From contig OY970187.1 of assembly GCA_963708165.1 (NCBI GenBank), positions 186,001-250,000 on the forward strand: a stretch of 64,000 bases of DNA. Reading direction: 5' to 3'. Numbering within the stretch: position 1 is the stretch's first letter; each line of letters opens with the position of its first letter. The notes beneath the pieces were generated by a model. The model saw only the letters and a program-made list of their open reading frames with translations, had not been told where the DNA came from and searched no databases. The DNA comes from Rubricoccus sp963708165 (GTDB taxonomy: Bacteria; Bacteroidota; Rhodothermia; Rhodothermales; Rubricoccaceae). This document shows positions 26,028 to 34,034 of the stretch, piece after piece. Position numbers and translations under genes: made by a program.

Positions 26028-27217
26028 CGCGCCTTCTCGTCGTCGAGCCCAACGCGGGCGGGCATCGCGCGGAGCACCTCGCGTGGATCGCCGATGCGTA
26101 CCGTCAGAGGCACGAGATCGGCTCGCTCGCTATCGCCGCGCCGCCATCGCTGCTCGACCCGGCGCCTCTGGCGCTGGAAGGCGCCCGCCTGATTCCCGTC
26201 GCGGCGTGGCCCAACGAAGCGCCGCGCGCCCAGCGCGTGCGCGAGCTGCACGACGTGATTGCTGCGGCGCGGCCACGCGACGTGCTTCTGACGAGCGCCG
26301 AGCACTTCCTGAGCACGCTCGCCACGCGAGGCGCGGTCACGCCAGAGGCCTCTGGCGGGCCTACCTCTGGCGGCGCGGGCACGCGCATCTCCGCGATCAC
26401 CTTCCGCCCGACGCTACACTATTCAGACCTGGGCTCGCCACCCGATACGCTCGGCGAGCGCCTCGCGCGGATGGGCAAGCGCTGGGCGACGTGGTCAGCG
26501 CTTCGGCACCGGGCGCTGCACACGCTGTTCTCGCTGGATGAAACCGCCGTGCCCGCGCTCCGCGCCCTCGCGCCGCCTGGCGTTCGCGTCGAGCATCTCC
26601 CCGACCCGGTGCCGCACGAGCCCTCGCCTCTGGCGCCAGAGGCTGTCCGAGCGGAATGGGGCGTCGAGCGTGGGCGCACGGTCGCGCTGCTGGCGGGCGG
26701 GCTGGATGCACGCAAAGGCGCGCTCGCCACGCTCGCGGCGATCCCGCGTGTGCGCGCCGAAGCCGCGCGTGCGCTCGCGGTCGTGTTCGCGGGTGCGGTT
26801 CGTGCCGAGGAACAGAGCGATTTCGAGCGTCTGCGTGCAGCCACAGAGTCCTCTGGCGTGCAGGTCGTCGTGCGCGAGGGACGCGTACCCGACGGACATC
26901 TTCAGGGCCTGATCACCGCGGCCGATCTGCTGCTCGTGCCGTACCAGCGCCATGTCGGCTCCAGCGGATTCGTGATGCGAGCGGCGGGCGCAGGCGTGCC
27001 CGTCGTGGCGCAGGACTGGGGCGCGATGGGCCACGTGGTGCGCTCGCACCGGCTGGGCCGGACGGTCGACACGCTCTCGCCAGAGGCTCTCGCCACGGCT
27101 CTGGGCGATGCGGCGCTCGCACCGCGAGACGGCTTCGACGCCGAGAGCGCCCGAGCCTTTGCCGCTGCGAACACGCTCCGCCACTTTACCGACACCCTGC
27201 TCGACGCCCTCCTGTGA
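26024..27217 (+). CDS. Glycosyltransferase, GT4-like (GT-B fold)
   Basis: The protein has 397 residues; the GTG at 26024 overlaps the previous stop by four bases. The N-terminus RLLVVEPNAGGHRAEHLAWI is a donor/acceptor-type GT-B start. The C-terminal half has TVALLAGGLDARKGALATLA, a LLLVPYQRHVGSSGFVMRAAGAGVPVVA region equivalent to the sugar-nucleotide site, and a helical end. It is predicted to add a sugar to the lipid-linked repeat unit. Sugar specificity is unknown. The stop overlaps the next start (GTGA). Confidence 0.8.
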   Translation: MTRLLVVEPNAGGHRAEHLAWIADAYRQRHEIGSLAIAAPPSLLDPAPLALEGARLIPVAAWPNEAPRAQRVRELHDVIAAARPRDVLLTSAEHFLSTLATRGAVTPEASGGPTSGGAGTRISAITFRPTLHYSDLGSPPDTLGERLARMGKRWATWSALRHRALHTLFSLDETAVPALRALAPPGVRVEHLPDPVPHEPSPLAPEAVRAEWGVERGRTVALLAGGLDARKGALATLAAIPRVRAEAARALAVVFAGAVRAEEQSDFERLRAATESSGVQVVVREGRVPDGHLQGLITAADLLLVPYQRHVGSSGFVMRAAGAGVPVVAQDWGAMGHVVRSHRLGRTVDTLSPEALATALGDAALAPRDGFDAESARAFAAANTLRHFTDTLLDALL

Positions 27218-28419
27218 GCCGCCCCACGGTCTGCGTGATCTGGGCCCGCTTCGGGCCGTACCACCTCGCGCGGCTGCGCGCGGCACGCGAGCGGTTCGCC
27301 TCTGGCGGAGTGGACCTCGTGGGCATCGAGGTGGCAGGCGACGACGAGACGTACGCGTGGGCGCCCGAGGGCGGCGGCGAGCCGTGGCGCCAGTGCGTGT
27401 TTCCCGCGCGAGCGTTCGAGAGCATTCCGGCACCCGACATGCGCCGCGGCATTGCCACCACGCTCGACCGCCTCGCGCCCCAGGCCGTCGCGTTTGCCAG
27501 CTACTCCACGCCCGATGCCCTCGCTGCTCTCGCGTGGTGCCGCCGCCAGAGGCGCACGGCCGTCATGATGTTCGACAGCCGCGCCGAGGACGCGCCGCGG
27601 AGCGCGCCCCGCGAAGCGCTCAAGCGCGCGCTCGTGGCGGGCGTGGATGCCGCGCTCGTGGCCGGAACGCAAAGCCGCGCCTACGCCGAGGCGCTGGGCG
27701 CGCGCGCCACCTTTGCCCCACTCGATGTTGTGGACAACGCGCGGTTCGCCTCTGGCGCCGCCAAGTATGCCTCTGGCGATGCGCCAGAGGCTTCAGTCAC
27801 GCTTCCGCGCGAGCCCTTTTTCCTCGCCAGTGGCCGGTTCGTCGCGCGCAAAAACCTCGACGGGTTGCTGCGCGCCTATGCCCGGTACCGCGGCGAGGCG
27901 AGCGCCCCCTGGCCGCTCGTGCTCGTCGGGGATGGGCCGGAGCGCGCAGCTCTGGAGCGCGAGGCCGGAGCCGGCGTGCACTTCGCAGGCTTCCAGCAGA
28001 GCGAGGGGCTTGTGGCGGCCTATGGGCGCGCGAGTGCGTTTGTACACCCCGCCTGGCAGGACCAGTGGGGACTGGTTGTCAACGAAGCGATGGCGTGCGG
28101 CCTCCCTGTTCTCGTGTCCACCGGCGCGGGATGTGCGCCTGACCTGGTGCACGGCAACGGGTGGACGTTCGCGCCAGAGGACACGGCCGGTCTGGCGGCG
28201 CTTCTCGCGCGAACCGCGGCGCTGCCCGAGGCGGAGCGCCAGCGGCTCGGCGCCCGCTCGCGCGAGATTGTCGCGAGCTTCCGGCCCGAGGACTTCGCCC
28301 GCGGCCTCTGGCGCGCAACGCGCACGGCGCCCATGGCGCGGTTTCCGATGTGCACCCGCGCCGCCCTCGCTCTTCTCGCCCGCCGCGACCCTCGCGCCCA
28401 CCACGCCATCCCTGACTGA
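27214..28419 (+). CDS. Glycosyltransferase family 4-type
   Basis: The protein has 401 residues with a GTG start overlapping the previous stop. GT-B features: VCVIWARFGPYHLARL at the N-terminus, FLASGRFVARKNLDGLLRAYA and PLVLVGDGPERAALE in the second domain, and DQWGLVVNEAMACGLPVLVS, the EX7E-type donor-binding motif. It probably transfers a hexose during repeat-unit assembly. The tail after residue 380 is Arg/Ala-rich. Its TGA overlaps the start of the next glycosyltransferase (TGATG). Confidence 0.85.
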   Translation: MSRPTVCVIWARFGPYHLARLRAARERFASGGVDLVGIEVAGDDETYAWAPEGGGEPWRQCVFPARAFESIPAPDMRRGIATTLDRLAPQAVAFASYSTPDALAALAWCRRQRRTAVMMFDSRAEDAPRSAPREALKRALVAGVDAALVAGTQSRAYAEALGARATFAPLDVVDNARFASGAAKYASGDAPEASVTLPREPFFLASGRFVARKNLDGLLRAYARYRGEASAPWPLVLVGDGPERAALEREAGAGVHFAGFQQSEGLVAAYGRASAFVHPAWQDQWGLVVNEAMACGLPVLVSTGAGCAPDLVHGNGWTFAPEDTAGLAALLARTAALPEAERQRLGARSREIVASFRPEDFARGLWRATRTAPMARFPMCTRAALALLARRDPRAHHAIPD

Positions 28420-29578
28420 TGCATCTCGCCTTTGTCTCGCTGCAAGACCCTGCGGACCCCGGCGCGTTCTCCGGCATCCCGTACCGCGTCGCCAACCACT
28501 TACGCGAAGCACTCTCCGCGCGTGGCGGTCGGCTTAGCACTGTCGGCCCGCTGCACATGGGCTCGCCTCTGGCGGGACGGCTGCACCAAGTTGCGACACC
28601 GTATGGGCGGGCGCGGCTACCTGCGCCACCATACCTGGGATGCCGCCCGCGCGATGGGTGAGCAGACACAGCAAGCACTCCAACGCATCCGCCCCGACGC
28701 CGTCCTCGCTCTTTCGTCACTCCCCTTCGCCACCTTCCGACCCGACGTACCGAGCGCCTTCTGGGTCGATGGCACGTTTGAGATGAACTTAGAGTATTAC
28801 GGAGACTATAGCGGCTTGCACGACGGCAACGTGCGCGAAGGACTGGATACCGAGAGGGCTGCACTGGAACACACGAGCCTGGCATTCTACGCCTCCGAGC
28901 GCGCTGCAGACTCCGCCAGAGGCTACTTCAGCATGCCGCCGGAGCGCGTACGCGTGCTTCCGTGGGCAGCCAACCTAGAGGATCCCCCCTCGCGAGACGA
29001 CGCCCTGCAGCACCTCTCCGCGCGGCCTGTAGACCGTGCGCAGCTGTTGTTTCTAGGCAAGGACTGGTTCCGCAAGGGAGGCGACCGCGCCGTGCGTGTC
29101 GCGCAGGAAATGACTGCGCTCGGCCTGCCCACCTCGCTCCACATTGCGGGTGCGAATCCGCCTCTGGCGCCAGAGGTGCAGGCTTCTGGGGCCTCTGGCA
29201 TAGTCGTTGAAGGCTTCCTCTCCAAGACAAACCCTGTAGAGCACGAGCGGCTACGCGGCCTTTTTCCGCGACAGCCACTTTCTCTGCATGCCAGTCCGCG
29301 CCGAAGACTTCGGTTGCGTCTTCGCCGAGGCTGGCGCTTTTGCGACGCCCTCCCTCTCGACGCGCACAGGGGGCGTACCCTCGGCTGTAGGCGCGGGCGG
29401 AGTCCTCTTTGCGCCGGAGGCGACGCCGCTCGAGATCGCCCAGTGCGCTGTCGCGCTCGTCCGCGAACCACAGTCGTATTCGGTGCTAGCTCATGCCGCA
29501 CGCGACCGCTACGAGCAGCACACCAACTGGCCTGTGGCCGTCAGCCGCGTGCTGGACCACCTCACCGCTCAACTTTAA
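28419..29578 (+). pseudogene. Glycosyltransferase (GT4-like) with two frameshifts as written
   Basis: Three frames must be joined. The first, from the ATG at 28419, reads HLAFVSLQDPADPGAFSGIPYRV and loses sense after about 28560. The second reads LRHHTWDAARAMGEQTQQAL and, further on, LLFLGKDWFRKGGDRAV and VVEGFLSKTNP. The third resumes as DSHFLCMPVRAEDFGCVFAE and ends at 29578. Each junction needs one base removed: one between 28560 and 28615, close to a motif copy and short G runs, and one in the T run 29261-29265. Repaired length is about 385 residues. Either two base-calling errors or a decaying gene. Base composition is less G+C-rich than in the neighbours. Confidence 0.75.
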
Positions 29579-30909
29579 TGCAGGACATCCGTGATGCTTC
29601 AGGAGAGGTCCTTGCCGCAAGGGCAACGCTAGGGGCTCCACTTCCTAAACCGATACAAGATTATCCAGTAGCCGAAACACTTCAGGGCGGTTACGGCGGG
29701 AGTTCGCTCGATGCTGGCGTTGGTGAACGGACGCAATCCACCATTCTACCACTTGCAATAGCAGATGACATAGGCAGTGTCGCTTCGCTAGAGGCTGCAT
29801 GTGTCGTAGGCCGCTTCCCACCTCCGCTAGACGGCCAAGCCGTTGTGACACGCACGCTAGCCGACCTGCTCGACCGCGAGAATGACGGACATCTGACGAT
29901 GCACCGCGTAGATCTCTCCGTGCCCGAAGGTGATACACTTAGTGGCGCTTCGCTTCTCACGCGTGCGTACTACGCGCTCAGCGTCCAGAAGCGCCTACAC
30001 GCTTCGCTAGAGACGCTGCCTGACGGCTGCCCAGTACTGTGGCCCTCGGTCTCGCCCAGTCCTTTAGGGCACGCTCGCGATCTAACAGGGGTGCTCCCTG
30101 CGCTCAGCGCCCGGCGCCCCGTGTACGCGGTTGTCCACCGTGGAGACTTCCATGCCCTGTTCGAACACTCGCTCACACGCCACACAGCCCAGCGCGTCGT
30201 CCGGCGCGTGACAAAAATCGTCTTCAACACCGAGACTCTCGCGCAGCGATGCGCGGAGTGGGTTCCTGCAGAGAAGCGAGCCATTATTCCCAACACCATT
30301 GACCTCGTCGTCTCGCCAGAGGCGGCGGCGCGCAAGGCTGAGCGGCGCCTCGCGGGCCGCCCTGTGCGCGTGCTCTACCTCTCGGGCATGATCCCATCCA
30401 AGGGCTACCTCGTCGCGCTCGGCGCCGTGGCAGAGTTGGTCCGTCGCGGCGTGCCGGTTCAGGCCACGTTTGCGGGCCGCTGGCCCAGCGCGGCGGCCGA
30501 GCGCGAGTTCGGCGCGCGCGCGCGCGCCTCTGGCGCGGCGCAGTCGGTGCGGCACCTCGGCAGCGTGAGCGACCGCAACGCCGTGCGGGAGTTGTATCTG
30601 GATGCGGACCTGTTCGTGCTGCCGACGAGCTACCCCGTGGAGGCGCAACCGCTCACGATCATCGAGGCGCTCAGCGCGGGCACCCCTGTCATCTCGACGG
30701 CGCACGCGAGCATCCCCGACATGATTGAAAACGGCACGAGCGGCGTGCTCGCCCCGCCAGAGGCCCACGCTTTTGCCGACGCCATCGAGCGCTGCGCTGA
30801 TCCGGAGCGGTGGCGCGCGCTCTCCCTCGCGGCCCGCGCGCGGTTCGACGCGGCGTTTAGCCCCGGTGCTGTCCGCAAGGCGTGGATGACCCTTCTTTCC
30901 TCCGCTTAG
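29578..30909 (+). CDS. Glycosyltransferase family 4-type
   Basis: The protein has 443 residues from the ATG that overlaps the previous stop (TAATG). A poorly conserved N-terminal stretch of about 75 residues precedes VGRFPPPLDGQAVVTRTLADLL. The second domain reads VRVLYLSGMIPSKGYLVALGA and PVEAQPLTIIEALSAGTPVIS, the latter an EX7E-like donor site, then IPDMIENGTSGVLAPPE. It is predicted to act in polysaccharide assembly. The first 700 bases are visibly poorer in G+C and almost free of the iterated motif, unlike the second half. Confidence 0.82.
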   Translation: MQDIRDASGEVLAARATLGAPLPKPIQDYPVAETLQGGYGGSSLDAGVGERTQSTILPLAIADDIGSVASLEAACVVGRFPPPLDGQAVVTRTLADLLDRENDGHLTMHRVDLSVPEGDTLSGASLLTRAYYALSVQKRLHASLETLPDGCPVLWPSVSPSPLGHARDLTGVLPALSARRPVYAVVHRGDFHALFEHSLTRHTAQRVVRRVTKIVFNTETLAQRCAEWVPAEKRAIIPNTIDLVVSPEAAARKAERRLAGRPVRVLYLSGMIPSKGYLVALGAVAELVRRGVPVQATFAGRWPSAAAEREFGARARASGAAQSVRHLGSVSDRNAVRELYLDADLFVLPTSYPVEAQPLTIIEALSAGTPVISTAHASIPDMIENGTSGVLAPPEAHAFADAIERCADPERWRALSLAARARFDAAFSPGAVRKAWMTLLSSA

Positions 30910-30911
30910 CC

Positions 30912-32444
30912 ATGCGCCTTTTTCTCCTCGCCCTTCTCACCGCCACGGCCGCTGGCGCACAACCGCTCCCCACCGGCTTCGTCTTCGACGACTTCGCCTA
31001 TGGCTCTACACAGTGGCAGGAGACTCTCTTGGGCGACCCCGATACGCTCTCTCTCGGCCCGCCAGGATCGCTCTACGGTCCGAACGAATGGGTCGTCTCC
31101 GCCTCTGGCGAAACAGCCCAGCACCGGATGTGGTACCGCGTCGCGTGGCAGGAAGCGGGCCACAACCCGCCCGCCCGCACGCTCACGCCAGAGGCCTCCG
31201 GGCTTCGGTTCGAGGTCGCGCCCGGACCGCATCAGGGCGAGGGCTGCCCCGACGCTACCGATCCCGCGCGTCCGGTCAACGTGCAGCAGATCGCGAGCGG
31301 CTTTACGGCCCGCCGCGGCACGTGGGCGGCGCACGTGCGCCTGGGCTCACTCCCCTCGCAGGATGTCGCGGACATGATTCACGCGTTCTGGCTCATCGCG
31401 CCCCACAGCGCGTGGGTGCGCGCAGGCGGCGAGGAGGTGCGCGTCACGAACGAGGTCGATCACGAGTGGAACAACGGCTTTCTAGGACAAGACCAGCCAT
31501 TTCTCTACTCCGCCGTCGGCGCGTCGCAAGGCCTACCCCAAGGCGGCAACAAGGCGCCCATGGCGTCTACGCTCGGGGCGCCGGTCCCGACAGGCGGCTC
31601 GTACAGCCGCACCACGCCGCGCGCGTGGACGTGCCGCTACACCCGTGGCACCGAGGACCGCACGCTCGCGCCAGAGGCCTGCAGCGCGCTGCTCCAGGGA
31701 CGTCGCGCCGCCGGGCTTCCCGCGCCTCAGGGCGACGTGCTCGCAACGCTTCTCATTCACATCGCCGACGAGGGCATCCGCTTCGGGCTCGTCTCCGATG
31801 GGTGGGGCGGGCGCATCGAGATGGCCTCTGGCGTGCTCACCCCGCCCACACAGCCGCGCCTCACGGCGTTGTTCAGCCAGCACCTCATGCCGCCTTCGGC
31901 ACAGGACCGCACCTGCGCCGACCGCGCCACACTCCGCGAGCCGCGCCGCTTCGATGTCGACTGGTTCCTCTACGCCGCCGACCCCGCGCTCTCGCGCGAC
32001 AGCGTGATGCGCGTCGTCGGCGCCCTCCGCCAGAGGCGCGTGCCCCGCCTCTCGACCGTGCGCGGGGCGCGCCTGGAGCGTCCCACGCGGCCCGTCGTGG
32101 GCTATGCGGGTAGGTGGGGCTTTGGCGCGTGGACGGCGCCTCTGGCGCTGGAACTGGAGGTGCCGCGCGAGATGGACCCGGGCGAGACCGCGACGCTTCT
32201 GGCGCTGCCTGCCGAGCGCCACGGCGCCTACCGCTACACCTGGACGCTTTCCACGCGCTACGCCGACGGCCGCTACACCACGTTTACGCGCGACGACGCC
32301 TACGCGCTGCCGTTCACGTTCCCCGAGGGCGCCCGGACCGTGCTCGTGCGCGTGCGTCTCGAAGAAGTCGACGGCGACCGGCAGACCGTCCGCAACGAGA
32401 CCGTGCAGCCGGTCGAGCGCCTGTTCATGATCCGCCGCCGCTAG
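30912..32444 (+). CDS. Secreted GH16-like protein (concanavalin-type fold)
   Basis: The protein has 510 residues and a signal peptide (MRLFLLALLTATAAGAQ). The N-terminal half matches the glycoside hydrolase 16 layout: a beta-rich start, FTARRGTWAAHVRLG, IHAFWLIAP (about 157-164) and NEVDHEW with EVDHE at 181-185, which fits the catalytic ExDxE motif. The C-terminal part (from about 390) looks like an extra beta-sandwich. It could trim or bind the polysaccharide made by this locus in the periplasm or outside the cell. Family assignment rests on motif order only. It starts 2 bases after the preceding glycosyltransferase. Confidence 0.65.
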   Translation: MRLFLLALLTATAAGAQPLPTGFVFDDFAYGSTQWQETLLGDPDTLSLGPPGSLYGPNEWVVSASGETAQHRMWYRVAWQEAGHNPPARTLTPEASGLRFEVAPGPHQGEGCPDATDPARPVNVQQIASGFTARRGTWAAHVRLGSLPSQDVADMIHAFWLIAPHSAWVRAGGEEVRVTNEVDHEWNNGFLGQDQPFLYSAVGASQGLPQGGNKAPMASTLGAPVPTGGSYSRTTPRAWTCRYTRGTEDRTLAPEACSALLQGRRAAGLPAPQGDVLATLLIHIADEGIRFGLVSDGWGGRIEMASGVLTPPTQPRLTALFSQHLMPPSAQDRTCADRATLREPRRFDVDWFLYAADPALSRDSVMRVVGALRQRRVPRLSTVRGARLERPTRPVVGYAGRWGFGAWTAPLALELEVPREMDPGETATLLALPAERHGAYRYTWTLSTRYADGRYTTFTRDDAYALPFTFPEGARTVLVRVRLEEVDGDRQTVRNETVQPVERLFMIRRR

Positions 32445-32461
32445 CCTCTGGCGCCAGAGGC
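32444..32461. repeat. Palindromic motif pair at a convergent junction
   Basis: GCCTCTGGCGCCAGAGGC begins on the last base of the GH16-like stop codon and ends two bases before the stop of the convergent gene. It fills nearly the whole 19-base gap and can fold as a hairpin for both transcripts. Confidence 0.85.
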
Positions 32462-32463
32462 CG

Positions 32464-33426
32464 CTACCTCAGCCGTGCGCGCAGCTTGCGCACCGGCGCG
32501 ATGGCCCGCGACGCTAGACGCCTCAGCCCGTACGTCCACCGCAAGCGGCGTGCGATCTCGGCGTGTCGCGCGAACGCGGGCCCCTGATATGCCTCGGCCA
32601 TCGCGGGCTTTGTCTGCCCGGCAAAGTGAAGTGCGTGGAAGCGCACCGACCGACCGAGCCGTTTGCTGAGGACGTGAGGCACGCCTCGTGAATCCCAGGT
32701 CGTCGCCTTGAGCCCGCCACGCATTTCGTACTCATCTGGGTACTCGTTCTCCGCGACGGCGGTGTTGAAGTCGCACGTCACGCCCTCCCGCACCTCGCAC
32801 AGATTGGCGACGCCTCTGGCGGACTCGGTGTCCAGAAACAGGTAAAGCGCCGTCATGTCACACACTCCACCTGGCGCGCCTGTGCTCGTGTGGAACGCCC
32901 ACTTCTCCGCATAGCGTGCCGCCAGAGGCGAGCCCGCAGCGTAGCCCGAGAGCACAAACGCACAGAAGGCGTCCAGCGCGTCGCGCGTCCAGTACGCGAT
33001 ACCTGCCGTTGTGCACCACCGGAAGTCGGCCTGATCGGCGAGGATCTGCAGCGCCAGAGGCGCACTCTCAGCCCATGTGCTGGTCAGTTCCGCCTCTGGC
33101 GCGTAGAGCATCACGTCAGAGTCGGCGGTCCAGCATGCGTGCGTGTCCGATTCGTGCATCCACGCGCGCAGCCAGAACCACCGCTGGAAGCATACCTCCT
33201 CGAATGCACGTCGGTTGGTCGAGAGGTGGACGTAGGCGGCATCGAAGTCCTCGGTCGCAGTGGCGTACGGGGCGCGAGCGAGGTCCACGTGCGTCGTCGC
33301 AGGAAAGCTCGCGTTCGACGCGTCACCAAGGAGCACGATCTCGCTCTCGGGCGAGGCGTACTTCGCCTGCCTCAGTGCGTACTCCAGGTACGCGCTCGCG
33401 CCGCGGTGGATAAAGACGATCGCCAT
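32464..33426 (-). CDS. GT-A-like glycosyltransferase domain protein
   Basis: The protein has 320 residues. A short Rossmann-like N-terminus (MAIVFIHRGASAYLEYAL) leads to CWTADSDVMLYAP, a DxD-type metal and nucleotide-sugar motif near residue 103. Downstream are FRWCTTAGIAYWTRDALDAF and HTSTGAPGGVCDMTALYLF, resembling acceptor regions of small capsular or LPS glycosyltransferases. The exact family is not recognised. It lies 11 bases after dut on the same strand and next to the polysaccharide locus, which supports a role in surface glycan synthesis. Confidence 0.6.
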   Translation of the reverse strand: MAIVFIHRGASAYLEYALRQAKYASPESEIVLLGDASNASFPATTHVDLARAPYATATEDFDAAYVHLSTNRRAFEEVCFQRWFWLRAWMHESDTHACWTADSDVMLYAPEAELTSTWAESAPLALQILADQADFRWCTTAGIAYWTRDALDAFCAFVLSGYAAGSPLAARYAEKWAFHTSTGAPGGVCDMTALYLFLDTESARGVANLCEVREGVTCDFNTAVAENEYPDEYEMRGGLKATTWDSRGVPHVLSKRLGRSVRFHALHFAGQTKPAMAEAYQGPAFARHAEIARRLRWTYGLRRLASRAIAPVRKLRARLR

Positions 33427-33437
33427 CGCGCCAGAGG

Positions 33438-33890
33438 CTACGCCGTGCCCGTCGAGCCGAAGCCGCCCGCGCCGCGCTCGGTGGCGTCCAGGCTCTCGCT
33501 CGGCACGAACCGCACGCGCTCGTAGCGCGCCACGACGAGTTGCGCGATGCGCTCGCCTCTGGCGACGTGGAACGTCTCGCGCCCGTGGTTGACGAGCAGC
33601 ACGCCGATTTCGCCCCTGTACGAGGAGTCGATGGTGCCCGGGCTGTTGAGGACCGTCACGCCGTGTTTGAAGGCGAGGCCAGAGCGGGGCCGCACCTGCC
33701 CTTCAGTTCCAGGCGGCAGCGCGATCTGCAAGCCGGTCGGCACGAGCGCGAACGCACCCGCTTCGAGCGCCAGAGGCTCATGCTCGGGCACAGCCGCGCG
33801 CAGGTCGAGGCCCGCGCTTTGAGGCTCGGCGTGCGTCGGGAGGTCGAGTCCTTCGCCGTGCGGCAGGACGATCACGGGTACATCGGTCAT
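33438..33890 (-). CDS. dut: Deoxyuridine 5'-triphosphate nucleotidohydrolase (dUTPase)
   Basis: The protein has 150 residues, the usual length for the trimeric enzyme. All five motifs are present: AGLDLRA (26-32), RPRSG (67-71), GTIDSSYRGE (85-94, catalytic Asp88), RGERIAQL (111-118) and RGAGGFGSTG (139-148). It hydrolyses dUTP to dUMP, keeping uracil out of DNA and feeding dTMP synthesis. A TTG six bases upstream also opens the frame, but the ATG at 33890 is preferred. Confidence 0.96.
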   Translation of the reverse strand: MTDVPVIVLPHGEGLDLPTHAEPQSAGLDLRAAVPEHEPLALEAGAFALVPTGLQIALPPGTEGQVRPRSGLAFKHGVTVLNSPGTIDSSYRGEIGVLLVNHGRETFHVARGERIAQLVVARYERVRFVPSESLDATERGAGGFGSTGTA

Positions 33891-33947
33891 GCTCAAAACT
33901 AGAGCGGGAGCCGCACCCGTGACCGCTCCCGCGTGTGGAGTCTCCGC

Positions 33948-34028
33948 GCCTCTGGCGGATCCAAGCCCAGGCCTCTGGCGGATCCAAGCCCGCCTCTGGC
34001 GCCAGAGGCGAGCCCCGGCGCCAGAGGA
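33948..34028. repeat. Motif array with a 23-base tandem repeat between the POT transporter and dut genes
   Basis: Two units starting GCCTCTGGCGGATCCAAGCC lie at 33948 and 33971 (23-base spacing), followed by the palindrome GCCTCTGGCGCCAGAGGC (about 33993-34010) and a one-mismatch reverse copy near 34019. Five motif words fall within 81 bases downstream of the transporter gene. Here the motif has clearly been copied together with flanking sequence. Confidence 0.85.
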
Positions 34029-34034
34029 TGCGGC

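Noticed and set aside
26100..26541. Extra open frames inside the glycosyltransferase genes
   Set aside because: They are Arg/Ala-rich shadows in alternative frames of clear GT-B proteins.
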